A stretch of 64,000 bases of DNA from [Empedobacter] haloabium (GTDB lineage: Bacteria > Pseudomonadota > Gammaproteobacteria > Burkholderiales > Burkholderiaceae_D). The stretch lies in NCBI GenBank assembly GCA_008011715.2, contig CP136508.1, positions 124,001 through 188,000 on the forward strand. The letters run 5' to 3'. Within the stretch, counting starts at the first letter, position 1. Every line of letters begins with the position of its first letter. This document shows, piece by piece, positions 1 to 7,694 of the stretch. The position numbers and the translations under genes are program-made. The notes below the pieces were generated by a model. The model was not told the origin of the DNA, did no database searches, and saw only the letters and a program-made list of their open reading frames with translations.

Positions 1-2034
1 TGGCACGTGCCGACCTTGATCGGCTCCGGCCTGTCCGGCCAGGCCTATGCCACCGGCGACGTCGATGCCATCTTCGGCGGCAGCCCGGAAACCTACACGC
101 GCGACCTGCAGTGGAAAGCCTTTACGCCGGTGTTGATGGGCATGTCCGGCTGGGCCGCCGCGGAGCGCAAGCATCCGTGGTGGTTCGATGAACCCTATCG
201 CTCGATCAACCGGCGCTACCTGAAGCTCAAGATGCGCCTCACGCCCTACATGTACGGCCTGGCGCGCGAGGCCGAGACGACGGGGGCGCCGCTGGTGCGC
301 GGCCTGATGTGGGACTACCCGGCCGATCCGGCCGCGTGGACCGAAGCCTACAAATACCAGTTCCTGCTGGGACGCGACCTGCTGGTGGCGCCGGTGTACC
401 GCAGCCAGGCCGTGTCGCAGGGCTGGCGCAAGGGCATCCACCTGCCGCAGGGCCGCTGGATCGATTACTGGGACGGCCGCCAAGCCACGGCGGGTGCGGC
501 GGGGCGCGACCTCGACGTGCAGGTCACGCTGGACAAGCTGCCGGTATTCGTGCGCGCCGGCGCGATCCTGCCGATGTATCCCGATATGCTATACGACGGC
601 CACAAGCCGAAGGACGTGCTGACGCTCGACCTGTATCCGGAAGGCGACTCGAGCTACACCTTGTACGAGGACGACGGCAACACGCGCCAGTACCGGCAGG
701 GCGCGTTCAGCACCCAACAACTTCGCATGCGCGCCGAGGGCGCGGACGTGCGCGTCGATATCGATCCGGTCGACGGCAGCTATGCCGGTCAGCTGGCGCA
801 GCGCGGCTATGCCTTGCGCATGCTGGCGATGCGCCGTCCCGCGACCGTCGCGGCCAACGGTGTCGCGCTGACGGCGCATGCCAGCCGCGTCGACTTCGAC
901 GCCGCCATCACCGGCTGGTGGTTCGACGCGGCCGAGCGCCAGGGCACACTGCACGTCAAGACCGCCAGCCAGGACATCCGCCAGCCGCTGGCGTTCGACA
1001 TCAAAGGCGCCCTCGGCCTGCGCGACGACGACCCGTTCCCGGCAGCGCCCGTGCCCGGCCGGGCGCTGCCGGCCGACGCGATGGTGGTGGTAAACCGTCC
1101 CGCCGAGGAAGCGGGGCACCCTCTGGAGAAGGCATTCGACGCCGATCCCGCCACCTGGTTCCGCACCGTGCGCAGCCAGGCCGTGCGCAGCGGCCCCCAC
1201 GAATGGGTGATCGGTTTCACGGAGCGGCGCCTGATCGACGGGATCGAGCTGGCACCGCGCACCGACCAGCACTGGCGCCATGGCCAGATTCGCGACTACG
1301 AAATCTATGTGGCCGACAACAACGGCGACTGGGGCGGCCCGGTCCAGCGTGGCCGGCTGGTGCTGCGCGAAGGCACGCAGGCAATCGCCTTCCCGCCCAC
1401 TGCGGGCCGTCTGCTGCGCTTCCGCGTGCTGAGCACGCAGAACCCGGAAGGCGACGGCGCGGCAGCAACCGATCCGATGGTCACGGCCGCGCAGGGCGAT
1501 GCAGCGCGTGCCCACAACGCCACATTGCCGCAGGAGGTAGGGCCGATCACCTTGTCCACGTTCCGCGTCCTGGAACATCGCGCGCCAGAGACGGCGGAGC
1601 GCCAACTGTACCTGTCCGATCTGGCGCTGCCGCGCGGCGTGGCGCGCGACAAGCCGGCCGGCAAGGCGGGTGCCGAGGCGATGCGCATGAACGGCCTGCG
1701 CTTTCGCAAGGGCCTCGGCGTAGGCGCGAACAGCCGCATCGACGTGGCCCTGGCCGGCAACTGGACTTTGCTGCGCGCCGACCTGGGCGTGGACGACAGC
1801 TGCCGCGCCGCCGGGGGCCTGCAGTTCCAGGTATGGAGCGGCACACGCCTGCTGTACGACAGCGGCTTGGTCACGGCGCCGGCCGTCGTCAAGCCGGAAA
1901 TCGACGTGCGCGGGCTCTCGAGCCTCAGCCTGCGCACGCTGGGCGCGCGTGGCGCCCGTCCGGCCCAGGTCTGCGCCAACTGGGCCAATGCCGTGTTGAC
2001 CGGCAGCGCGGCTGCCTCGGCCACGCTGCGCTGA
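1..2034 (+). CDS. GH31 alpha-glycosidase, C-terminal part (5' end outside window)
   Basis: The reading frame is open from base 1, so the gene enters from the left and only the last 677 residues are present. The first block (GDVDAIFGGSPETYTRDLQW, about residues 19-38 of the visible part) matches the second conserved GH31 catalytic-barrel block, where GD carries the acid/base Asp. The GH31 beta-sandwich (LLVAPVY, LPVFVRAGAILPM) and a DUF5110-like segment follow. About residues 365-480 look like an F5/8-type (discoidin) carbohydrate-binding module, and about 540-675 like an NPCBM domain (GLGVGANSRIDVAL, LGVDDSC). Family members cleave alpha-glucosides or alpha-xylosides; I cannot tell which here. 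The downstream TonB receptor and GH109-type gene suggest one glycan-use locus. Signal peptide and nucleophile lie outside the window. Confidence 0.9.
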   Translation, partial: WHVPTLIGSGLSGQAYATGDVDAIFGGSPETYTRDLQWKAFTPVLMGMSGWAAAERKHPWWFDEPYRSINRRYLKLKMRLTPYMYGLAREAETTGAPLVRGLMWDYPADPAAWTEAYKYQFLLGRDLLVAPVYRSQAVSQGWRKGIHLPQGRWIDYWDGRQATAGAAGRDLDVQVTLDKLPVFVRAGAILPMYPDMLYDGHKPKDVLTLDLYPEGDSSYTLYEDDGNTRQYRQGAFSTQQLRMRAEGADVRVDIDPVDGSYAGQLAQRGYALRMLAMRRPATVAANGVALTAHASRVDFDAAITGWWFDAAERQGTLHVKTASQDIRQPLAFDIKGALGLRDDDPFPAAPVPGRALPADAMVVVNRPAEEAGHPLEKAFDADPATWFRTVRSQAVRSGPHEWVIGFTERRLIDGIELAPRTDQHWRHGQIRDYEIYVADNNGDWGGPVQRGRLVLREGTQAIAFPPTAGRLLRFRVLSTQNPEGDGAAATDPMVTAAQGDAARAHNATLPQEVGPITLSTFRVLEHRAPETAERQLYLSDLALPRGVARDKPAGKAGAEAMRMNGLRFRKGLGVGANSRIDVALAGNWTLLRADLGVDDSCRAAGGLQFQVWSGTRLLYDSGLVTAPAVVKPEIDVRGLSSLSLRTLGARGARPAQVCANWANAVLTGSAAASATLR

Positions 2035-2057
2035 ACCACGATCCTGTTACACCTCGA

Positions 2058-2082
2058 GTCCCCTCCTTGAGCGGGGAGGGAC
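2058..2082. terminator. imperfect hairpin after GH31 gene
   Basis: GTCCC(C)TCC pairs with GGAGGGAC around a short loop, 24 bases after the GH31 stop and before the receptor RBS. No T-run follows, so it may be an attenuator or mRNA end rather than a full terminator. Confidence 0.3.
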
Positions 2083-2110
2083 GCCTGCAACCTGAATGAA
2101 GGAGATGCAC

Positions 2111-5068
2111 ATGAAAATGACAACAATGGTGGCCGCGCTGGCGGCCGCGGGGCTCGCTTCCGGGGCACTGGCCGCTGGCCAGCAGGATGGCGCGGAAAAA
2201 CTGGTCCGGGTCGAGGTGACCGGGTCGAGCCTGAAACGGATCAATGCCGAGACGGCGTCGCCGGTGCAGGTCATCGACGCCAAGCAGATCGAGAACATGG
2301 GCGCCCGCACGCTGCTGCAAGTGCTGGACAACCTGCCGGCCGCGCGCCCCGCCCAACAGGACTTCCGCTCGATGTTTACCGGCTCCGACGGCGGCTCCCA
2401 GGCCAACCTGCGCGGCCTTGGTGCCCAGGGCACGCTGGTGCTGCTGAACGGCCGGCGCCTGTCGTTCTACGGCGCACCGTCCGGCTTCCAGACCATGTTC
2501 GTCAATATCGATTCGATCCCGGCGGCGGCGATCGAACGCATGGAGGTGCTGACCGATGGCGCCTCCGCCGTCTACGGGTCGGACGCCGTGGCCGGCGTCA
2601 TCAACGTCATCACGAAGAAGAACTACCAGGGCCTGGAGGCGCGCGCCAACGTGGACAAGTCGGCCGAAGTGTCGGCCTACGGCGAGCGCCAGGCCAGCGT
2701 GTTGTACGGCGCGGGCGACCTGGAAAGCGACGGGTGGAACGTCTACGGCTCCGTCAATGTCTACCAGCGCGACCGCATCGCCCTGGCCGATACCTACGAC
2801 AAGCGGCCCGAGTACTTCTACGTCAACAATCCCAACTTCATTCCGAATTTTCGCATCGGCACCGGCAGCGAGCCGGGCGTGCCGAATCCCGGCACCTTCT
2901 TCGTGTTCGACCCGGCCCGCAACAATGCCCGCGTCCAGCGCGCCGTGGCAGGCTGCCCGACGGCCATCACCGAGGCCTCCGGCACGCGCTGCGTCTGGAA
3001 CAACCTGCCGTACGCGCTCGATACCGGACCGACGTCCGACCGCGCCACCGCCTACCTGGCCGGCCGCGTCAAGCTGGGCGGCGAACTGGAAGGCTTTGCC
3101 GAGGCAGCCTACACCCGCATCAAGATGCGCGGCGAGAACGGCCCGCGCAGCTTCAACAGCGGCACCACCGCCAACTGGTTCTCGCGCAATACCGGCACCA
3201 AGCTCAATACCTTCGTCAATCCCTACCTGGGGCCGAACAACCTCTACCTGCGCGGCCGGCTCGATGCCGACATGGCGGCGAAAATGGGCGGCGCCGCGGG
3301 GCTGAACTACATCCTGCAGGACGCCGTCGGCCACTTCGGCCAGACCAACCGCGACGACAGCTATCGCGCCCTGGCCGGGCTGCGCGGCAGCCTGGCCGGC
3401 GGCTGGGACTTCGAGACGGCGCTGGCAGTGGCGGGCAGTCATTCGACCCTGTTCCAGACGACGAACATCAACACGCGCGGCTTCGAAAAAGCGTTCGGTC
3501 CCACCACCGTCGATCCGGTCACAGGACGCCCCTACATCGCCGACAACCCGGCCTACCGTTTCGGTGAGATCAGCGAAGCCAATGCCGCGCTGCTGCGCGA
3601 AGCCTTCCCGACCTTCGACATCCAGTCGTGGACGAAATTGATCACGTGGGACGGCAAGGTCGAGGGCACACTGGCGAAACTGGGCGAACGCGAGGTGCGC
3701 GCCGCCTTCGGCGCCAGCCTGATGCGCGAAAGTTTCGAGACGCCCGGCAACGCCGACGCGGCCAATGGGCTCATCACGCAGCAGGGCGGCTCCTGGTTCG
3801 ACGGCCGCCGCACGATCGGTGCCCTGTTCGGCGAAGTGATCGTGCCCGTCACGGACACGCTGGAGCTGAACGCGGCCGCGCGGCTGGACAAGTACCCGCA
3901 CTTCTCGGCCAACCTGGCGCCGAAGATCGGCGTGCAGTGGCGCGCGCGCCCCGACGTCATGGTGCGCGGCACCTACTCGGAAGGCTTCCGCGCGCCCAAC
4001 CTGGCCGAGTCGGGCAGCGGCGGCGTGTTCGCCCAGGTGGGCGGCATCCGCGATACGGTGCGCTGCGACGAAACCAATGCCATCGCGCGCCTGCTGCAGA
4101 AGTCCGTCAGCGCCACCGACGTCGACCTGGGCAAGAACCTGCTGAACTCGAACTGCTCGACGACAGTGGGCGGGCTGACGCCGCCCAATCCCGACCTGCG
4201 CCCCGAGAAAGCCAAGATCTCGACCTTGGGACTGGTGCTGCAGCCGATGCGCAACGTCAGCGTCTCGCTCGATTACTGGTTCGTCTATCGCAAGAACGAG
4301 ATCGTGCGGCAGGACTTCAACCAGCTGTTCACCCAGCTGGTCGAGCAGTACGGCCCCACCCTGGCCGGCACCGACCGCGCCATCCGCAACGCGCTGACCG
4401 ATGCCGACCGCGCCAACATGGCGGCGGTGGCCACGATGTGCGCCAACGCTGCCAATGCCGCCGCCTGCGCGGGCGGCTTGCCGCGCTACTCGGTCGGCAA
4501 CCTGGGAGGACTGATCAATTCGTACACCAACCGCGGCCGCACGCTGGTCGATGGCTTCGACATCGACGCGCGCGTGCGCGTTCCGCTGGGTGAATGGGGC
4601 AAGCTCAATACCGGCCTGGCGACGACGATCCGCAAGCGCGAGACCTACAACTATGAAGACGGCGGCGACCTCTCCGGCGACTATGTCGGCTACTACGACT
4701 CGCCGCGTGTGCGCGCCACGTTCAATGCCGACTGGTCCTGGCGCGATTTCGTCACCAGCGTCTTCGTCAACTACGCGGCCGGCACCAAGTGGGCCTACGG
4801 CCCGTACGACAAGGACAACACGCCGGAGAACTGCACGGCCGCGTCGCTGCCGCTGCCGGCGCACCAGTGCGACGGCACGCCGTCGTACACCACGGTCAAC
4901 CTGGGCTTTACCTGGAAGCCGGTGCGGAATCTGGACGTGGGCCTGAACATCAAGAACGTGCTGGACAAGCGGCCCTACTACGATCCGAACGGCTGGGAGG
5001 GCTATAACCACGCGCAGAACCTGTTCGGGCGCCAGTTCGCCCTCTCTGTCGGCTACAAGTTCAAGTGA
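2111..5068 (+). CDS. TonB-dependent outer-membrane receptor (carbohydrate type)
   Basis: An outer-membrane TonB-dependent receptor of 985 residues. I place the start at 2111, not at the in-frame ATG at 2096, because AAGGAG at 2099-2104 sits 6 bases before it and the protein then begins with a clean signal peptide (MKMTTMVAALAAAG...ALAAG). The plug follows (VIDAKQIENMGARTLLQVLD; LRGLGAQGTLVLLNGRR; LTDGASAVYGSDAVAGVINV), then a long beta-barrel ending in an aromatic-rich strand (RQFALSVGYKFK) typical of BAM substrates. The plug style is that of proteobacterial sugar-locus receptors rather than siderophore receptors. Placement between a GH31 and a GH109-type gene supports uptake of an oligosaccharide; the substrate is not known. 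Confidence 0.93.
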   Translation: MKMTTMVAALAAAGLASGALAAGQQDGAEKLVRVEVTGSSLKRINAETASPVQVIDAKQIENMGARTLLQVLDNLPAARPAQQDFRSMFTGSDGGSQANLRGLGAQGTLVLLNGRRLSFYGAPSGFQTMFVNIDSIPAAAIERMEVLTDGASAVYGSDAVAGVINVITKKNYQGLEARANVDKSAEVSAYGERQASVLYGAGDLESDGWNVYGSVNVYQRDRIALADTYDKRPEYFYVNNPNFIPNFRIGTGSEPGVPNPGTFFVFDPARNNARVQRAVAGCPTAITEASGTRCVWNNLPYALDTGPTSDRATAYLAGRVKLGGELEGFAEAAYTRIKMRGENGPRSFNSGTTANWFSRNTGTKLNTFVNPYLGPNNLYLRGRLDADMAAKMGGAAGLNYILQDAVGHFGQTNRDDSYRALAGLRGSLAGGWDFETALAVAGSHSTLFQTTNINTRGFEKAFGPTTVDPVTGRPYIADNPAYRFGEISEANAALLREAFPTFDIQSWTKLITWDGKVEGTLAKLGEREVRAAFGASLMRESFETPGNADAANGLITQQGGSWFDGRRTIGALFGEVIVPVTDTLELNAAARLDKYPHFSANLAPKIGVQWRARPDVMVRGTYSEGFRAPNLAESGSGGVFAQVGGIRDTVRCDETNAIARLLQKSVSATDVDLGKNLLNSNCSTTVGGLTPPNPDLRPEKAKISTLGLVLQPMRNVSVSLDYWFVYRKNEIVRQDFNQLFTQLVEQYGPTLAGTDRAIRNALTDADRANMAAVATMCANAANAAACAGGLPRYSVGNLGGLINSYTNRGRTLVDGFDIDARVRVPLGEWGKLNTGLATTIRKRETYNYEDGGDLSGDYVGYYDSPRVRATFNADWSWRDFVTSVFVNYAAGTKWAYGPYDKDNTPENCTAASLPLPAHQCDGTPSYTTVNLGFTWKPVRNLDVGLNIKNVLDKRPYYDPNGWEGYNHAQNLFGRQFALSVGYKFK

Positions 5069-5103
5069 ACCGCTACAATCAACCGCTATCCATTCGAGAC
5101 ACT

Positions 5104-6468
5104 ATGAAACAGGCATTCAATCGACGTGGTTTCCTCCAGGCCGGCGCCGCGCTGGCCGGCAGCCTGCTGCTGCCGCAGGCACACGGCGCGGCCTCACGCC
5201 GGCGGCTGCGCATCGGCATGATCGGCACCGGCATGCGCGGCCAGGTACTGCTGCGCGAACTGCTCCGGCGCGACGACGTGGAGGTCGCGGCGCTGTGCGA
5301 TATCGACCCCATCATGCTGGGCCGCGCGCTGGCGCTGGCCGACAAGCTGGGCAAACCGCGGCCACGCACCTTCGGCGACGATCGCGATCCGCAAGCCTAT
5401 CAACGCATGCTGGACAGCCGCGCGCTCGACGGCGTCATCATCGCCACGCCGTGGGAATGGCACGCGCCGATGGCCATCGCGGCGATGCGGGCCAAGGTGG
5501 CGGTGGGCTGCGAAGTCGTGGCCGGTATCTCGCTGCAGGACCATTGGGATGTGCTGGACACGCAACTGGCCACCGGTACGCCGTACATGCTGCTGGAGAA
5601 CGTGTGCTACCGGCGCGACGTGCTGGCGGTGCTGCGCATGGTGCGCGCCGGCGTGTTCGGCGAACTGGTGCACCTGCAGGGCGGCTACCAGCATGACCTG
5701 CGCGCCGTGAAGTTCAACAGCGGCGATCCGGCCAAGCCGTATGGCGGCGGCGTCGAATTCGGCGCCAAGGGCTTTTCCGAGGCGCGCTGGCGCACCGAGC
5801 ACTCGGTGCGGCGCAACGGCGAGCTGTATCCCAGCCACGGCATCGGGCCGTGCGCGATGTACACCAATATCAATCGGGGTAACCGCTTCACCCGCATCAA
5901 CAGCTTCGCCACCAAGGCGCGCGGGCTGCACGAATACATCGTCAAGGAAGGGGGGGCCGATCATCCGAACGCCAAGGCGCGCTTCAGCCTGGGCGATGTC
6001 GTCACGACCACCTTGGCGACGGCGAACGGCGAAACGATCCTGCTGCAGCACGACACGTCGCTGCCGCGGCCATATTCGCTGGGCTTCCGGGTGCAGGGCA
6101 CGAAGGGGCTGTGGATGGATGTGAACCATGGCATCCACGTGGAAGGGCAGAGCAAGCCGCACCAGTGGGACGCGTTCCAGGCCTGGCAGGACAAATACGA
6201 GCATCCGCTGTGGCGCAAGTACGGGGCGCAGGCCGAGGGGGCCGGCCATGGCGGCATGGATTTCTTCGTCATCCACGCCTTTATCGAGGCACTGAAGGCC
6301 GAGGCGCCGATGCCGATCGATATCTACGATGCGGTGACGTGGAGCGCGATCACGCCGCTGTCGGAGGCGTCCATCGCGCAGGGCTACCAGACCTTGGACT
6401 TCCCTGATTTTACGCGCGGGGCTTGGCAGGGGCGCAAGCCGATCTTTGGGTTCGACGAGCGGTATTGA
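5104..6468 (+). CDS. Tat-exported Gfo/Idh/MocA-fold protein, GH109-like
   Basis: 454 residues. The N-terminus carries a twin-arginine signal (NRRGFLQAGAALAGSLLLP), so I start at ATG 5104; a GTG at 5065 overlapping the receptor stop would bury that signal 13 residues in. The dinucleotide-binding motif GMIGTGMRG and the Gfo/Idh/MocA fold are clear. The blocks TEHSV, YPSHGIGP and GHGGMDFFVIHAF resemble those of family GH109, whose founding members are NAD-dependent alpha-N-acetylgalactosaminidases. A GH109-like periplasmic glycosidase acting on alpha-GalNAc-type or related sugars is the best guess; a sugar oxidoreductase is the alternative. The ORF begins 36 bases after the receptor stop, so co-transcription is likely. 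Confidence 0.82.
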   Translation: MKQAFNRRGFLQAGAALAGSLLLPQAHGAASRRRLRIGMIGTGMRGQVLLRELLRRDDVEVAALCDIDPIMLGRALALADKLGKPRPRTFGDDRDPQAYQRMLDSRALDGVIIATPWEWHAPMAIAAMRAKVAVGCEVVAGISLQDHWDVLDTQLATGTPYMLLENVCYRRDVLAVLRMVRAGVFGELVHLQGGYQHDLRAVKFNSGDPAKPYGGGVEFGAKGFSEARWRTEHSVRRNGELYPSHGIGPCAMYTNINRGNRFTRINSFATKARGLHEYIVKEGGADHPNAKARFSLGDVVTTTLATANGETILLQHDTSLPRPYSLGFRVQGTKGLWMDVNHGIHVEGQSKPHQWDAFQAWQDKYEHPLWRKYGAQAEGAGHGGMDFFVIHAFIEALKAEAPMPIDIYDAVTWSAITPLSEASIAQGYQTLDFPDFTRGAWQGRKPIFGFDERY

Positions 6469-6493
6469 GGCTGCGCGCCGCTGGCCGTTTCCA

Positions 6494-6588
6494 GGGTCTG
6501 TCCCCCTGGGGACTGACCCTGAAGTTTACTGCGCACGCAGACGAAATCCCGTCCAAACTTCGGGGTCAGTCCCCGAGGGGACAGACCC
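6494..6588. repeat. long inverted repeat, GGGTCTG/GGGTCAG type
   Basis: A 34-base arm at 6494-6527 (begins GGGTCTGTCCCC) pairs with 6555-6588 at 31 of 34 positions around a 27-base spacer. It lies between two convergent stop codons (6468 and 6595). Shorter palindromes sit inside each arm (GTCCCC..GGGGAC). It belongs to the GGGGTCAG subgroup of the hairpin family in this window. No T-run is present. Confidence 0.85.
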
Positions 6589-6594
6589 CAGTAA

Positions 6595-6840
6595 TCAGTC
6601 GCGGCCGGCGAGGTTGCGCAGCTCGGCAGCCTGGCTCGGCTGGAACTCCTCGAACTGCTGGGCGAAGCGCAGCAGGCCGGCGCGGTCGCGCGCCAGGCTG
6701 GCTTGCGACGTGCTGCCGTGCGAGGCGGCGGCGGTGACTGGCGCGGCGGCGAACAGGGCGCGCAGGAAATTCAGGGCGGCGCGGCCGACGTTGTCGAGAT
6801 AGCCGCCGGTGGCTTGGGTGGTGACGATGGCGGTGGACAT
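6595..6840 (-). CDS. small protein of unknown function
   Basis: 81 residues, starting MSTAIVTTQATGGYLDN. ATG 6840 is preceded by AAGGAG, so the longer in-frame extension is rejected. A short hydrophobic stretch (ALNFLRALFAA, about residues 21-31) is followed by a polar, Gln/Arg-rich C-terminus (RFAQQFEEFQPSQAAELR). There is no signal peptide and no family that I recognise. A CTATACT element 62 bases upstream hints at stationary-phase/stress expression (inference). Confidence 0.6.
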   Translation of the reverse strand: MSTAIVTTQATGGYLDNVGRAALNFLRALFAAAPVTAAASHGSTSQASLARDRAGLLRFAQQFEEFQPSQAAELRNLAGRD

Positions 6841-6901
6841 GGCTGACTCCTTATGAGACCCGATCCCGGGCGATTTCACGTTTTGACCTTTGATGCAGTG
6901 C

Positions 6902-6908
6902 AGTATAG
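6902..6908 (-). promoter_or_regulatory. candidate -10 element of the sigma-S type
   Basis: On the minus strand this reads CTATACT, the extended -10 form favoured by sigma-S, with no good -35. It lies 62 bases before the ATG at 6840. Sequence match only. Confidence 0.35.
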
Positions 6909-7041
6909 GCCGGGGTCAGTCATAAAGAAAATTTTGATTTCTGATGTTCGGCATACACAAATCGCATTTCTCTGCGTTGCCTGGAAATTTCTAATAGGAA
7001 ATTCCCATATCTGTCCATAAGCGAACGATATAAGACGGGCG

Positions 7042-7401
7042 TCAGGCCGGCACGCCGGCATCCAGCGGCGCCAGGCCATGGGCGGCACGCGCCTTGTCAC
7101 ACTCGGGCGTGCCCATCTCGAACTCCCGGCAGGTGGTCGAGCGCAACGGGTAAATGGTGCAGCCGACGCGACGGCCGATGTGGCCGTCGAGCGCGACGCA
7201 GCGCGCCGGGGCGCGTTCCGTGCCGCGCATGGCGCTGTGGTAGGGTGTGATGGGAATCGTCAGGTGCTGCGGCACGCTGCCGCCGGGGTGCGCATCGCTT
7301 TCGCCCCAGTAGAAGGAAACACGGAAATGCGCGCAGCAAGCGCCGCACGCCTGGCAGTGATCGGTCGCGGACACTTCTGGCCTCGGTACGTGGAAGCCCA
7401 T
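7042..7401 (-). CDS. YkgJ-family cysteine cluster protein
   Basis: 119 residues from ATG 7401 (MGFHVPRPEVSATDHCQACG). The family signature is the N-terminal CQACGACC cluster, with further Cys residues at VGCTIYP, TTCREF and PECD, an arrangement thought to bind a metal ion. The function of YkgJ proteins is not established. An upstream in-frame extension is ignored because the residues before MGFH are low-complexity. The gene is divergent from the small ORF at 7437 with only 35 bases between starts. Confidence 0.85.
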   Translation of the reverse strand: MGFHVPRPEVSATDHCQACGACCAHFRVSFYWGESDAHPGGSVPQHLTIPITPYHSAMRGTERAPARCVALDGHIGRRVGCTIYPLRSTTCREFEMGTPECDKARAAHGLAPLDAGVPA

Positions 7402-7436
7402 TATGATAGCAGCGCGATAACGATTTGAGGAGCAGG

Positions 7437-7682
7437 ATGGCGCCAATGACCCGTATCGGCCGCGTGCCGCGCGCGGCGGACTTCCCGCCCGGGACACGCT
7501 TCGTCATCAAGGACTTCGACGTGCCGCTGGCCTGCGTGCCGGGGCCGGGCGGGGTCGCGTGGGTCAACTGGTTCGGCGGCGTGGCGCGGCCCTACGACGC
7601 CGGCCGGCTCAGGGTGGACAACAACTGGCCGGCCGGCTCCTTCGACGAGTGGGCCGCGCTGGTCGCGGACTCGCTGGCGTAA
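7437..7682 (+). CDS. small protein of unknown function
   Basis: 81 residues (MAPMTRIGRVPRAADFPPGT...). GAGGAG at 7427-7432 lies 4 bases before ATG 7437; ATG 7446 is an alternative. It is mildly acidic and aromatic at the C-terminal end (WVNWFGGVARPYDAGRLRVD), with no membrane segment and no recognised family. It ends 12 bases before the convergent FUSC gene. Its RBS and codon use look genuine. Confidence 0.55.
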   Translation: MAPMTRIGRVPRAADFPPGTRFVIKDFDVPLACVPGPGGVAWVNWFGGVARPYDAGRLRVDNNWPAGSFDEWAALVADSLA

Positions 7683-7694
7683 GGCGCGGCCGCT

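Noticed and set aside
1925..5011. 1028-residue open frame on the minus strand over the TonB receptor
   Set aside because: It is rich in Arg/Gly/Val/His runs with no domain, and it lies antisense to a well-supported receptor; high GC creates such open antisense frames.
6494..6588. Considered a CRISPR repeat or IS terminal repeat
   Set aside because: There is no array of repeats with spacers and no transposase between or beside the arms; the arms are only 27 bases apart.
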